A stretch of 64,000 bases of DNA, from contig CM024179.1 of assembly GCA_013433145.1 (NCBI GenBank), positions 3,458,501 through 3,522,500 of the forward strand, given 5' to 3'. The DNA is from Ascaris suum (lineage: Eukaryota; Nematoda; Chromadorea; Rhabditida; Ascarididae). Under the pieces are notes generated by a model, which saw only the letters and a program-made list of their open reading frames with translations, searched no databases and was not told the origin of the DNA. The number at the start of each line of letters is the position of its first letter. Within the stretch, counting starts at the first letter, position 1. Shown piece after piece: positions 25,483 through 38,200 of this stretch. The translations under genes were made by a program, and so were the position numbers.

Positions 25483-26730
25483 CTCTTGATTTTTGATGCT
25501 ATTATTCTTTCATTTAGGCTATAGGTTTTTAATGCATTCTTCCGCTAACTTTTAATTGCACTCAATTGAAATTTGAATGGTCGAGTTGAACTAAAACTCG
25601 TGCAAGTGAATGATTTATTCATGTTCGAAATTTTCACAATTATGTATTGATTTCGAATCTCTTTGGTTATTGTCCCCATCCGGGCATCCAAACTTGTGGG
25701 TATCACAATCGGATTTTTATTAGGAGATGATGGAAAACTTTCTGGGAAACTTCGAACAGGAATCGTGATTTTATTTTTGGCTATGAGCAAATGTAGGGCC
25801 TCTAACCTGGTAAGGATCGTTCATAAGGTCACACGGGTTTTGCTCCCCGGATGTCCATCAAGTATTATCGGAGAAAGGGGTTTAGACCTCCTGAGCACGA
25901 GTATCGACTATTTTTTGTTGCGGCCGTTACTCAGAATGCCGAGTTACAGCTGTGAATGGTACTGTGGAGGGGGTCTAAGGAGCTCGAAAATAGTAAAGTC
26001 GGCTATCGTATTCAGTTTTTCTGGAAACCCCTGCAAACCATTTTTTGTAGAAACTGGGGCTAGAATTGTGGATCTCTACATATGGCCGAATGACTATTGA
26101 AGCTTCGTTGATTCCATCATGGCCATACCAATAGACGCCATTATGCTATTAATATAGCGCATCAATTTAGTGGTTGATTTTAACAGCTTAAATTTCGAAG
26201 TAATTAACCATTGGCAGTTTCGAAAGCACTTTGAAGTAATTCGTTTCCAGTTATTGTTGCTCTTTAAAATTATTCTCACAGGTGAGCTAACGTTTCACCT
26301 GCAACTAATGAAGTCCTCAGAAAAAAACGAACACCTGACATTAAATGACATAAAAGTAACGTATAAAAGGAAAACCATTTAAATTAGATTGCTTCATGAT
26401 GGAATAATGGCTGATAATACCCTTTATGCTGCTACAACGAAATAACACACCTTCTTGTATCATAACTCGAAACGTTATCTATTGTATCAGAATATCACTA
26501 GAGCGGCAAATGCTTTTTTCCTTGGGTCGTATTGTTAGAAAGCTATTTTTTTAAAATTGTTGTTCTTTTTCTGCCTATTTCCTTCTCCCTTATTTTTGGT
26601 TTTTATTTTCTTTTGATTTTTTCCGTAGCATTCAAAATCTTCGTTCATCTAAAGCTTTTAAGTGAATGTTTTAAAATAATATGGTCACATTCCAAAGGTG
26701 AGGAATTTCCAGGTAGACTGGTGGAGTGGA

Positions 26731-26751
26731 GGGGAAGGGGAAGGGGTAGGG
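26731..26751 (+). other. G-quadruplex motif
   Basis: GGGGAAGGGGAAGGGGTAGGG: four runs of at least three G with 2-nt loops, a canonical G4-forming pattern. Confidence 0.8.
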
Positions 26752-27243
26752 AGTCGAAATTGCATGTAAAATGAAATTGATGAATTTTCTTCCAGTCGGT
26801 TCTATCTTTCGGCCATTTCCGATAAAAATCCCGCATCTATTTTGTTGTCAATCTCTTCTAGTTTGCCACATTGTCGGCCTTTTTTATTGCTCTATAATTT
26901 TTTAAACTGCTGCATTGTTTTCTCGGGAGAATGTTCTAGGGCTTATCAATGTTAGCTCTCCATTTCACTTCCATTCTCCTATATTAGTTTTTATTTTATT
27001 TTTTTTTTCTATTCGGTTATTAAATATATGGAATGAAGTGAATATTGAAAGTTTAATCATTTATTAACAAAATTGATATGGAAATTGGCTGGGTTCGTAT
27101 TCTTCTCTAGTCAAACGTAACGATGGTTTCAAGTCAACTTATTTTATCTTTATTTATTTTCTATTTCAATGTCCCGAAGTCGGTTATTTTCACTTCGGAA
27201 GTTTAAAGAAGCTCGTCACGTCGCTGGCAGGACTATATTCAAA

Positions 27244-27257
27244 GGGGGGGGGGGGGG
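27244..27257 (+). repeat. G14 homopolymer
   Basis: Followed by AGGGAGGATGAG; about 60 bp downstream lies GGATGAATTCT, also present after the G13 tract at 31764. Confidence 0.95.
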
Positions 27258-28161
27258 AGGGAGGATGAGTGGGGAGTCAATTGAAAAAAAAGAAGAATTC
27301 CTCTGAAGTTATGGATGAATTCTAAAATTTCATTTGTTTATCGCATTTAAAAGGATCTCCTGAAAATTTTCATTTATTTTAATATTTCCCAAAATTTTCA
27401 GTCGTTTAATCTAAGAAAGGTGATAGTATCATCCAAATCTGCCAGTCCTCTCCAAACTAAATTCAAGACTAGAACATTAGTCGCAGTTGCGTCTTATCGA
27501 ATGTGCTTGATAGAATAAGAGAAGAATTGAGGGTATGTGAGGAAATTTGTGCTCTAGTCTAAATACCAAGTGAGCAAAACGCAAAACTATAGCGCATAGC
27601 ACTCGATTTTTAGGAGTCGGAGCTCTTCAGTATTTCACTTGAGGCATGCTCGTTGAAAATACAATTTTGGGAATTCGCGCTCGCTAAGATTTATGGGGTT
27701 TTCATTTAATAAAGTAAATTATTTTACTTAATAATTTTTTATTTACATAATAGATAAAATCTACTTTTTTGATGAGTGATATTTTTTGTCGCCGAATTGC
27801 GAAATGCGTTATTTTCGAGTGTTGATGGCGATTAGTTTCGGTCGATCGATGAAAAAAACGAGAGCAACAATGCGAATGCCGAAGGAAGTGAATTTCTCCT
27901 CACAGACAGATCGATTTGATTCCGTGCAATCACTATCATCATCAATTCACCTGCATGTATCGTTCTGCTCCCCATATAGGTTTATTTCATTAAATAATAT
28001 CGTTTTGTATCGGTACAACCTCACATCGGCAGTCGTTATAAAGTGGTAATTTAACACGAGTAATAAAAAGTGTAATTATAGTTGATACATTGTTTACTCT
28101 ACCTAATCCATCAGATTTTCATCAGTTTTTCAGAATCGACCCGTATGCAACTAGCAATCTT

Positions 28162-28227
28162 GGAGGTAATATCAGTGATAATATCTTTATCATTGGAGGT
28201 AATAACAGTGATAATATCCTTATGGTG
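28162..28227 (+). repeat. Tandem duplication, 33-bp unit
   Basis: GGAGGTAATA-CAGTGATAATATC occurs at 28162 and again at 28195 with few changes. Confidence 0.75.
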
Positions 28228-28286
28228 GAATGTTTTAAAAATGCAACATTTTATGCTTCATCACTGAACGACAAGAAAGCGTTCAT

Positions 28287-28748
28287 GTGTTCATTTTGAG
28301 GGCGTCGATTAGTATCGCAATGAAATTTGACGATTGCCTTTCATTCGATGTAACTCTTTTGATTCATTTGAAAGAATTATTCGCAATTAGAGGCAACCAG
28401 GTTGTCAATAATGTGCATTTTGATGCGTACTTGCATATCAGTTTTGTTGTTTCATCAGTTCTTTTTATTCTTTTTATGCCTGTCAAATTATTCGTGCTTC
28501 AAACGGAAAAAATTAAATATAAAACCGTCAAAGTGGAAGTAAAGGTAGAAGGCAGAGATGAGAAGGACGATACTGAGATGATAGAGATTTTTAGTTCAAA
28601 AATAAAGATTTGTTGTCTAAAGACTCTCAAGGCGCATATACGCATAAACTACCTATACCACTGTGTTGATGCGCTTTCACGTTGTCCAACGGTCTACTCG
28701 AGTATATATGTAAAGCAGAGTCGCCACCCAGGGTGGAACGCTGTATAA
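28287..28748 (+). CDS. Single-exon ORF, 153 codons, hypothetical
   Basis: One of the longest non-repeat ORFs in the window, and longer than usually expected by chance at this base composition. It has one hydrophobic stretch (around residues 50-70, I-S-F-V-V-S-S-V-L-F-I-L-F) followed by a highly charged segment (K-V-E-V-K-V-E-G-R-D-E-K-D-D-T-E-M). This would suit a small membrane-anchored protein. No family resemblance, no spliced-leader site just upstream, and the first third has no coding bias. It may be spurious. Confidence 0.2.
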   Translation: MFILRASISIAMKFDDCLSFDVTLLIHLKELFAIRGNQVVNNVHFDAYLHISFVVSSVLFILFMPVKLFVLQTEKIKYKTVKVEVKVEGRDEKDDTEMIEIFSSKIKICCLKTLKAHIRINYLYHCVDALSRCPTVYSSIYVKQSRHPGWNAV

Positions 28749-29156
28749 CGTGTAAGAGAGTTCTCCGTACTGCTGAAGCACCTCGAGTGGGAAGGAAATG
28801 TTCCTGACCGCTCCCTCTAATTAGGTAGAAGCCGAAAACATAGAGACAGATACCTGGGTTACTTGCAGTATTAAAATGATTTGCGTGAAGGATCAGACAG
28901 GGTTATTTGAATAATAGTGTATGGCGAGGTGCGGCCTGTCAAGATGGAGAAGTGGAGAAGCATGCTAGGGAAACTTGCGATGTGGCCGTTTGCATTCTGC
29001 TCACCTAATCCAGCATATTTACAAGTAACCAGCGGTGAATGAAGCGTGCCATATAAGAGCCGATCTGCACAATCCGTGCAAATTTTCTCGCCCAGGTTCT
29101 TACAAAATGCAGAGGAATTTCGTTACGTTGGTTCGTGGAGGGATATTCAGTTTGGG

Positions 29157-29269
<113 letters not shown>

Positions 29270-29965
29270 TTGAATGACGACATGCTTTTTGTTGTATTTT
29301 AAAGTGAGATATCAAAGAGCCCCACGGTGACAGACGTCGCAAAAAATGGGCCGAGACGCGAATGGGTATGAGACGTTCCCGAGGGCCAAGAATGCTATCG
29401 ACCAAAATGGGATCAGTGACGATTTTCATACGTCTGTGTCGTTGAAGCTTGATTTTCAAAAATTGGTGCGCTAAATTTCAGGGAGTATTTTCATCTTCGG
29501 CCTTCTCTTAAAAGCAATTATCTAACTAACTGTGAATACCTTAATTCCATCTTGCTTGTCGTTAATATCGTTTCCGCACTGTTCTCTTTTTTCTTTTCCC
29601 ATTACGCAACGGAAGGTCAAATATTTCTTCAGTCGCGTTTTCGCTTTCATTCATTTTCTTATAATCGCATATATCGTACTCCTATTTCCATAATTCCTGG
29701 AATTCAGGCAGTATGCATCATTTTCATAGTTGACATCTATTCAAGAGAGTTACTTTAGAGGATGGAAAGAACTAAGCTTATAATATTTGAATATTTGGAA
29801 TCATCCTTATATTCGAGAAGAAATCGGGAAGCAGTTCTGCTGTAGTGCTCATGGGGGAACTTAGCTAAGGTGGAGGCTGACGTTCGAAATCCAGGTTGTA
29901 ATTGAGTTCGACCTCATGCCATTCGTGATTTTCCAAAATCATTGGACACTTGAATGGGAGGGGAA

Positions 29966-29975
29966 GGGGGGGGGG
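29966..29975 (+). repeat. G10 homopolymer in a purine tract
   Basis: Preceded by GGGAGGGGAA and followed by AGGAG; the whole block could fold as a G-quadruplex. Confidence 0.9.
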
Positions 29976-31763
29976 AGGAGAAAGAGGACTCAATGAAAGC
30001 AAGGAGGAGGGCTTATAAATGAAAAAATCTGTGCTGTTGGATTTGCTTAACTCGATTACCGTTATAACGCTTATTGATACATGTTACATATTTGTTTATC
30101 TGCAGTATGTACGACATATCTTTATTTATTTATATACATTTGAATAGAATTTCATTCCCTAATTTATGTGCAGTTTTTTTTTTTTTTTGAAAAAAATTGA
30201 GAAATGTTGCAGTAAAAAAAAGCTCACTGCAATGATATAAACAAGAAAATACTAGATCCGATACGAGTATTAATCTACTCAAAAATGCTCTATGGCTCTT
30301 ATATTGCAGTTGAAGATAAACAAACCTAAGTTTATTTAGTAATATGGAGATAAAGGTATCGGTGTGGAATTGATTGAGACATGAAACAATAGACTGGTTC
30401 GAGAGAATTTTTTATATGGTCGTGGCAGAGAATATTCCAACATTCAAAGACATCAGCAAAACGAACAATCGTAATCGAATTCATCGCATTGGATTTTTAT
30501 TTAATGCGCTCCGAAATGTTGACTTCATTTGGTATTGCAAGAAAAAGGAAAAGTCCGTGAAAGAATGCAAAAATCGATGAACGCACGTTTCGTGATGTTG
30601 TTTGATTAAATCTGATGTTGATCATGAGCAATGTTTCATTTGCTAATTCTTTGAAAATTTGCATGATGACAATCGAGTCGAAATAAGAATCGTTCATTAG
30701 GTTTCAGAGATTTTATTAAGTTTTTTTTTTTGGCAAGGTGTGGAAAGCTGATATTTAGCCAGGTGCGTCAGTCAGGCGAGAATCACCAGGTTGATTTTTT
30801 GAACACCCACTGCTGATCGTTGTTCGTTGAGCTTTATGAGTAGCTCTACGAAATGTCGCATCATGCTTTATCTTTAAACACTCGGCGATGCAATCGATTC
30901 TTTGAAGCGTGTTGCAGCATTCTTGTGATTCTAAACCTTTTCTTGCTGTGGCTGTTGTTGTTCATATACTGTAACGGGCAAGCAGACACTTGCATACATA
31001 CATGTGCGCAGACAAGGCTGCATAATGCGCCGTTGCAAAATGTAACAAAATGAAGTTTGGATATAGCACAATTAGCAGTTGTTGCATAACGTTGCACTAT
31101 TATGAGCGTAGCGCAATTATTCGATTGGCTTATGACTGTTTCATCTCATCGATGTATTTGCTTTGCACTCGATTTTCATCTAATAGGCGATTGAAATGTG
31201 GCAATTATTTCCACATTACCATTCTTCTCTTTGAGCGAATATTGAATTATTCTTAGTGATATTGATAAGCTCATTAGCTATAAAGTTTTTATCAGTTTAT
31301 GCAATTGATAAAATTTGAAAAGCTGATCTGATTTGCACAAAAAGTTTTTGCTTTTTTTGCAATTGTATTAATGGATATAACTTACAACTTGCGCAACATA
31401 CAGTGATATACGCTCCAGAGACTATCAAAATTAAAGTGCAATACGCGCAAATTTATTGTTAGAGCAAAGCTTGTTGAATATGCAAATTTGGCTAGTTTAT
31501 CAACTAAGTAAGCAGTTCGACATAGTTAGACGCTTACTTAATAGGCATAAAAAACGGAAAGATCCGCATATGCGTGCATGCACACGCTGGCAGAGATCGG
31601 TAATTATTATTGAGTAGATAATTCCACTTTGAGATACGTTGATCGTGCAGTTCTCCCAAATTCAAGTTGACATCCATAAGTCAAAAATATCTTCGCCGAT
31701 GCGCGAGTAGTAATTGTTTTTCGGTTACAGTGGCTTAATCACATCCTACAATTGTTCATGATT

Positions 31764-31776
31764 GGGGGGGGGGGGG
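31764..31776 (+). repeat. G13 homopolymer
   Basis: Followed by AGGGG; GGATGAATTCT lies about 40 bp downstream. Confidence 0.95.
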
Positions 31777-32700
31777 AGGGGTCTTTTAAACGGGAAAGCA
31801 CTTCGAAATTGTAGGATGAATTCTCACAGCTTTGTGAGAAATTGAACGCATCATCAAAATCAAACGAAAAAAATCACCTAAGAGCGCGACCGTGCAAAAA
31901 AAAAACTTGATTAAAACGCTTGAAAAATGAATTCATTTAAAAATGGGTTGTAGCGAGTTTATTCATTGGACCTGGACTTATGAGGGGTTCTTTAGAGCCA
32001 AAAAAACCAGAACCTCGTTTTGTGGCACTCGTTTTTTGATGGTTTTGGTTTTTTTAAAACTCTTTTCATGTCGGTTTATATCATTTTGCTTCACAGTTTC
32101 CTGTTATATTTAAGACATAGATTAGATGTTGCATTAGCAAATAAGTAAATAAATAAATTTATGAACTATGAAGGCTGTGAACGATTTCGATTTTATTTTT
32201 AGAAGCAAACGGTTTTTTTTTTCAATGAAAACATGTTTTTCGAAGAAAGTACATATTTTCCTCATTTGTTTGTTTCTCTATCGGATTTAAATCCCTAAGG
32301 CACTTTCATTGACGATTAGATTTTTTGCCAACATAGCCTTTCACCTGAGCTTGCAATCGATTTTAATTGATCGCTTCGAAGAAAAATATTCTCTGGCAAA
32401 AGTTTTTACGGTTGGCTAACTCACTTAAAGTATGAATAGTTTATTGCTCTTATTTTATGATTTGTCGCCAGTTGGTGAAGCCGGCTGACTCTTTTCTTTT
32501 TGTACTAACGCAAAAGCACATATTGTGCCACCACGTCTGATGCGCTTTTCCGTTGTTGTATTTAATTGATCGATTTTTGAAATGTATACGTTGCGGCAAC
32601 ATTCATGAAGTAAAGTAAAGGAGGTTAACTTCTTTCATTTCTTGGCCAATCTGGTGCGTCGAGGACACAAACCACAGCCGCTTCCAAAAAGAACTTCTAT

Positions 32701-32714
32701 CCCCCCCCCCCCCC
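32701..32714 (-). repeat. C14 homopolymer followed by A-run
   Basis: Fourteen C on the + strand, then a run of A. Confidence 0.95.
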
Positions 32715-35002
32715 AAAAAAAAAAAACTTGAAATAGCTACTGAGAGGAAAAGAAAATATGGAAATACGCTTAGAATTTAAAAAAAAAAAACGAAAAATAG
32801 AAGGGAAAAAATAAAAAGAACAATGATTTCAATGAAAATTGCATATAAGCAAAAAGCACTATATTCACGCAGCAATAAACATTAAATTATCGATTGCACG
32901 CAGCATCACATTTATCGACACAGAAATGTCCTCACGATGCCATTCAACGATAACAATGCGTAAATTATTTGTTGTTGACGAAGCGAATGTCGATTGCGCT
33001 CTGATCTTTCGATATTGTTGAACTTTTTTTCTCTTGTGACATTTTTTTATTTCTTATTTTCCATTTTTTTCAATGAAGAGGTATCCCTTGAAATTATTAA
33101 CTTTATATGTAGCATTAACCACTGCGACGAATTGTTTGCAATTGTAAATGTTTGCAATAGCTCAATCAGTAGAATACCAAACCGGAAAGTGGAATGCCGC
33201 GGTTTCGGTTCCCACCTGGGGAGGATACACCTGCTCGTTGTTGTATATTAATCGCCATTGAATTTTAGAACAGAATGTAGTTGGGTTTATCATGAGGCAT
33301 TGTCGGTGTTTCTATATGATATAACGACCATTATGGGACTATGAGTTTAATATCATATCTTCAAGTGGGCATCTGGACAAGAAATGATAATTTTTAGCTC
33401 ACCTCATTAATCTATTCACACATAATTTTCCTTTTTTTGTGTTTTATTGATAAAGTTAGTGCATCATTCCATTTGTGTTTATGAAGTCAGCAGTTTACTT
33501 CTGCTCATTTATTTCGATTTCCTTCTTATAATTCCTTAGATCAAACACATGTTTGAATTTTTCAGTGTGAGATCACTGCTTGAGGGAAAACGATTCATGA
33601 GTGAATTTCCCCTTCGTTGAAATGTGGCAGATCATCTGAACTGTTAGTTAAATATTGGTAGGTCGAGCCGTTTCCTCTCCCTCACGGAAATGTTGTCGTC
33701 AGATGCTGAAGTTTTGGTGCAGCTCCTTTTTTTCCCTTCTCTACCAACCCCTGTCTTTCGCTTCTTTACCCTCCTTCCTTCTCTTCCACCCTTTTTTTCT
33801 AAGGAAACTTGCTATTTTGCTGTTGTTCTTAGCTGTAGTTTTTTATTAGCATTGTGATGAAGTCCTCAATTGAATTGCGTTTATCGATTGTTTCTGAGTG
33901 ACAGTGCATAAAAAAAGGCTTAATGGTCATGCGTTGGTAACTGAGTGGGTACTAGCCAGTCTTCCGTTGAGGCTGTCGTCTTCCTCAATAATTGCACGTT
34001 ATTGACGTCGCTATTTACCACCGTTCATTTGTTCACATTGAACCTAATTTACTCGTTGTCTCTACATCACATCTCATCGTTTCAATTTTTCACGTCATTA
34101 CGCTGTCATATGGATTTCTTGCATCCGGGATAAGGAAGGGAAAATGAGGAGGAGCTAGTCAAGAGACCTTTCATTTCTGTTGTTGACTCATAGTTGTGTG
34201 GGATATTACGGAACGTTATCGAAGGAAACGAGCATGCAAAACGCAATATCTAATGTTGACAGATAAAATGTTTGATTTAGATCAAAATTAAAAGTAACGG
34301 AGCAAATTGATTATTTTTGAGAGCGATCTGTGCGATCACATATCTATTTTCAAATTAGTGACACTTTCCTATGTTTATTGAATTATTATATATTCATTTT
34401 TTTCAATATTTACTTATGTATTTTTGAAATTATTTTAACGGATAGCGCTTATTTTCTTTGGTAATAAATATCTGCATCTGTGCATATTCACTTGTAGATG
34501 CTCGTATGATAATTAATTTGCATACTAAATTAAACTTCCTTAATTCGAGCCGCTCTTAATTGCCTTCCAGAAAGAATTTGTGTGTTTAATAAGAGTTTAC
34601 TCAGTGATCTCTTAATCGACAAACAAATTTGCATATTTCAAGATTATTTTGCATATTTCGCAATGAATCAATAAGACGGCCGGTCATTTTTTGCGTATCT
34701 CTGTATATTTTTGAACATTCCACGAGCATAGGGTATGAAAAGTAGCTGAAGTAAATCGGATCCAAAAGTCTTTTGAATGGGCAAATTCAACGAATATTTA
34801 AAACTTTAGTTGATTGACACTTGAACGTTGATAGCTGCATGAGGTGAAATAGTTCTAGATTTGCTTGCTGGATTAAATACTAAAACTTCACTGATAAAAG
34901 CTGTGTGAACGAAAAGATTAGCGTCGAAAGTGCAAGAGATACACGTTGCGGATTCACAATGGAGAATACTGGAACATCCCGTCCGGAAGTTTCTGGAGAA
35001 TT

Positions 35003-35140
35003 TCATCCGGAAATTGCTGAAATCCTCCATATGTCGTTAATTTTGTTTTGTTGAGACAAACGGAAATGGTGGAGCCGTTGAAATAGCGTAAAGAACAGGA
35101 GCATTGCAATATAGACAAAAATTGGCATATTCGCAGCCAT
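35003..35140 (-). CDS. Small secreted-type ORF behind a splice acceptor
   Basis: On the minus strand GAGTTTCAG ends at 35143 and only two bases later comes ATG (35140). The 45-codon ORF opens with a signal-peptide-like segment: M-A-A-N-M-P, then I-F-V-Y-I-A-M-L-L-F-F-T-L-F, then polar residues, stopping at TGA 35003. A trans-splice acceptor 2 nt before the start is a favoured nematode arrangement. Alternatively a short intron (GTTTGT donor at about 35061, acceptors ending near 35023 or 34993) would join it to further sequence down to about 34880. A second minus ORF starting at 35030 overlaps it in another frame. It could be a neuropeptide-like or secreted peptide gene; nothing confirms this. 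Confidence 0.3.
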   Translation of the reverse strand: MAANMPIFVYIAMLLFFTLFQRLHHFRLSQQNKINDIWRISAISG

Positions 35141-35211
35141 TCCTGAAACTCTCAATTTTCTGGTATTGAAAGGAACTAGTGCTTCATTTAATGGAAACTT
35201 ATGCACGTATG

Positions 35212-35244
35212 CATCGAACCACATATGCACGACGTGGTTCGATG
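35212..35244. repeat. Perfect 11-bp inverted repeat, 11-nt loop
   Basis: CATCGAACCAC at 35212-35222 and its exact reverse complement at 35234-35244. It lies about 70 bp upstream of the small minus-strand ORF, in a position where a promoter or outron element could be. Confidence 0.8.
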
Positions 35245-38200
35245 AGTGGAAACTTCAGCTTGTGTCCATTCATCGATCTCAACATTAGTGGAAGTTCGAT
35301 TTTACCAACGGGATCAATGCTTCGATTCACTCCAACTTTAAGCTTTTTGTTGAGTATTAGCGCGGTTTTTTTCACCAAATAGTCTTCCCCTTCTCGGATC
35401 TTACCTGCAGAATTATTACCAAGGTGTGCGTTTCTTAATTTACTATTCTTGAACTTCGTCTCTCAAAGAAAGCATAGGAAGAGGTGTTGTAAATAATGGT
35501 ACTAATGTGAATAGGTGTCAAGATTTTCCGCTTCTTCAAGAGAGGCGTTCTTTGAGCAACACAATTAATTTTGCATTAACGCTGCAAAAATGCACACAAT
35601 CTATTTCTAGCTGAAAATTACGAGAATATTTGCAATTTTGACTACGAAAATATTTAATTTTTTATCTATAGCATTTGCACAGCAATTATTCAATTCTTTT
35701 CACCCGCCTCTTCTCGGATTATGTTATATTTCGTCGATTTCATGATCCTTTTACTAATCCTCGCACAGTTTTCATTCTTCTCCATTGAAGCTTCGCAAAG
35801 TTTTCGTGTAAATAATTTTTGCTATAATTGAATGTATAAACGTGAATTACTGCTATAATTACTTCTATAAATTTCAATTATAAACTTTTATATGAAAGCG
35901 AATGGTTGAACTGAAACAGTTATGTAGATGTTTAGGGGTTAAGTTAAAACTGATATAAATGATTAATCAAATAATCATTAGACAATGCGATGAACTTAGC
36001 GAATGCACTAATTTTAGCTTCCTTCAACGTTATTCGTTTTTTATGGCTTCCTATTGTTTATTATATCGCTTGTCCAGTTATTCTTGAGAAAACTTTATAC
36101 TTTAGAAATATTTTTTTTTGTTTCGCATCATCATTTTTAGTGGGAATGTTTGTACCGATCGGTCGGTCGATCAGTTTTTCGGTCGATGGCGTTACACGTC
36201 GACTTTTTTTTGCACATATTGTGCAGATGTTTCATTTCGCGGTTGGCAAGTCATGAAGGTTAGGTAGCCGGGTGTCGCGAAGTGTCCCTTATGGAAGCTC
36301 ATTTCGATCCATCGTGCCACTTCGTCAACACGTTTAAATAGCAGCCTCAATAATATGAATCTACATAAATGGATAACGATAAGGTGAAAGTGCTGTTTGA
36401 TGGCTCAAAATTTGAACTCGATAGATTTCATGTATGCGTGAAGTGATCTCTCCCCTTCCCTCACTCCTGTTCATCTCTTAGATCCCTCATCGATATTTTG
36501 AGCAATCTTTTTTTTCCAGCAAACCAAGGTCAGACTTGTCTAACTTTTTCAATAATTGCTTAAATTTTCGACTTAACGCAGCAATCTGCTTCTTCTCCCC
36601 ATTTAAGGTTTGAAGTCAATATGTGGAATCTCTGAATTCTGCAAAATCGAGCGACAGAAATTGTTTTATTCACTAATAATTTTCAATTTAATCTTAGATA
36701 TTATATACAATGATATTTTAGTCGATGTTCAATTCCAACGTTGCACGTTGAGCCTTTGATGAAAAATTTCGTTTCTTTAGGCCTTAAATGCCACCTCAAT
36801 CAGAGTAGTTCATGTCGATTTGAATTTTCACAAATATTTCAGCGAAGCGTAAGATTTTAAAGTAAATTTGATTTCCTTTACTCGTTATTAATAATTTCAG
36901 TGACAAATCTCTATTTTTGACTCATAAATAATTTTTGCCCTATGTTTGTTTTGCTTTTGGTTTTTTGCTGATATTATTTATATTCTCTTCGTTGTTGTCT
37001 TTATTCTTTGTTTTTGTCAGGCTGCAGTTCCAAGTAAAAAATTCCCGTACTTCTAATTAATAACAGGTGCTCTCTGCTATTTGCATTCTTCTTTATACCA
37101 AAATAATCGTTCTTAGGTTGTTGTTATCATCCGCATAGAATATGCAAATGCCTGTCGTTTTCATTGTGAGTTTTCCAATTTCGAGGACTTCGATTGCGTT
37201 GTGGTCAGGCGACGTGAAGTGCAACGAGGTTATGCGTTGTGTGCAGTCGTTTAATCAGATTTATTTGTGTCTCGTTGATTATTGATGCCATCGCAAGTTT
37301 TCTTTGCTGATGTAATCAATGTTTCGGTCGTTTATCATCAGTAAGGTAAATGCTTGAAATAATGCTTCAAGTTGAGTTAGAAGAGGATTCTAAGTGAGCT
37401 AGAAGAGGATTCTAAGGTCTTCTAAGGTAAGATGGAAGGAATTCGAAACGAGGTGGAAGAGGATTATAGGGTGAAATAAAAAGGGTTCTAAGCGAAATGG
37501 AAGAAGATTCTAAGCTAGAAGATTGTAAGCTAGCTTGTAAAGGTCAGCTCTCTTTGGCTTCTCTAGCCCTCCAACTCTCCTTGAGGATCTGCACCTTCTA
37601 TCGAGCTCGGGTCGAGTAATTTGCGAGGCAACATGTCTACAGAGGACGAGCAGTTTATCGCAGTAAGGTTAACAAACAAGAAAGAATACTAGGATAGCTT
37701 CAATCGCCGGTACGATCCCGCAGTCGAACTCCACGCTGCCGCCGATCTCCTCAGGCGCTTCCATGGCCACACGTAGGCCCACTCAGCCTTAGGATCAGTC
37801 AAGAAGCTGGGATTGTTACATGGGCACATTGACTCCTTTTATGTTCGCCCGATTCTGCCTCAGGCTAGCTTCACGATACATGCTGGGCAGTAGTTCGACC
37901 TGCCTCTATGCTCTTGACCGTCTTTGAATTGCCTTTAAGAGGTAATGTTCTCACTTAATCTGTACCGACTGGTTTACCTGACAAGTTTTAAGTAGTGTAA
38001 TGTTAAATGAGAAAAATGAACAGCGTTTTTTTTTTTCTGCAAGAGGAATCTATTGAGACAAATATCAGTTGATTTCGTACTGACGTTTTTTTTAAAAAAT
38101 ATTCTTTGAATTTGCGTTATTTCTCAAATATTTTTTATAGGTATTAAAAAAAGAGCGTTCCTTTTTAATTTTTATGTTCTATGAACTGTTTGAAGAATTT

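Noticed and set aside
28640..28700. V-D-A-L-S-R-C-P, like the A-D-A-L-S-R-x-P motif next to retrotransposon RNase H
   Set aside because: No reverse transcriptase, RNase H or integrase sequence surrounds it; probably chance.
37633..37662. Possible first exon M-S-T-E-D-E-Q-F-I-A before GTAAGG
   Set aside because: Only ten codons, no acceptor or downstream exon that continues the frame.
33177..37735. tRNA-like T-loop motifs (GTTCGA or its complement) at several places
   Set aside because: None has pairing T and acceptor stems when checked by eye.
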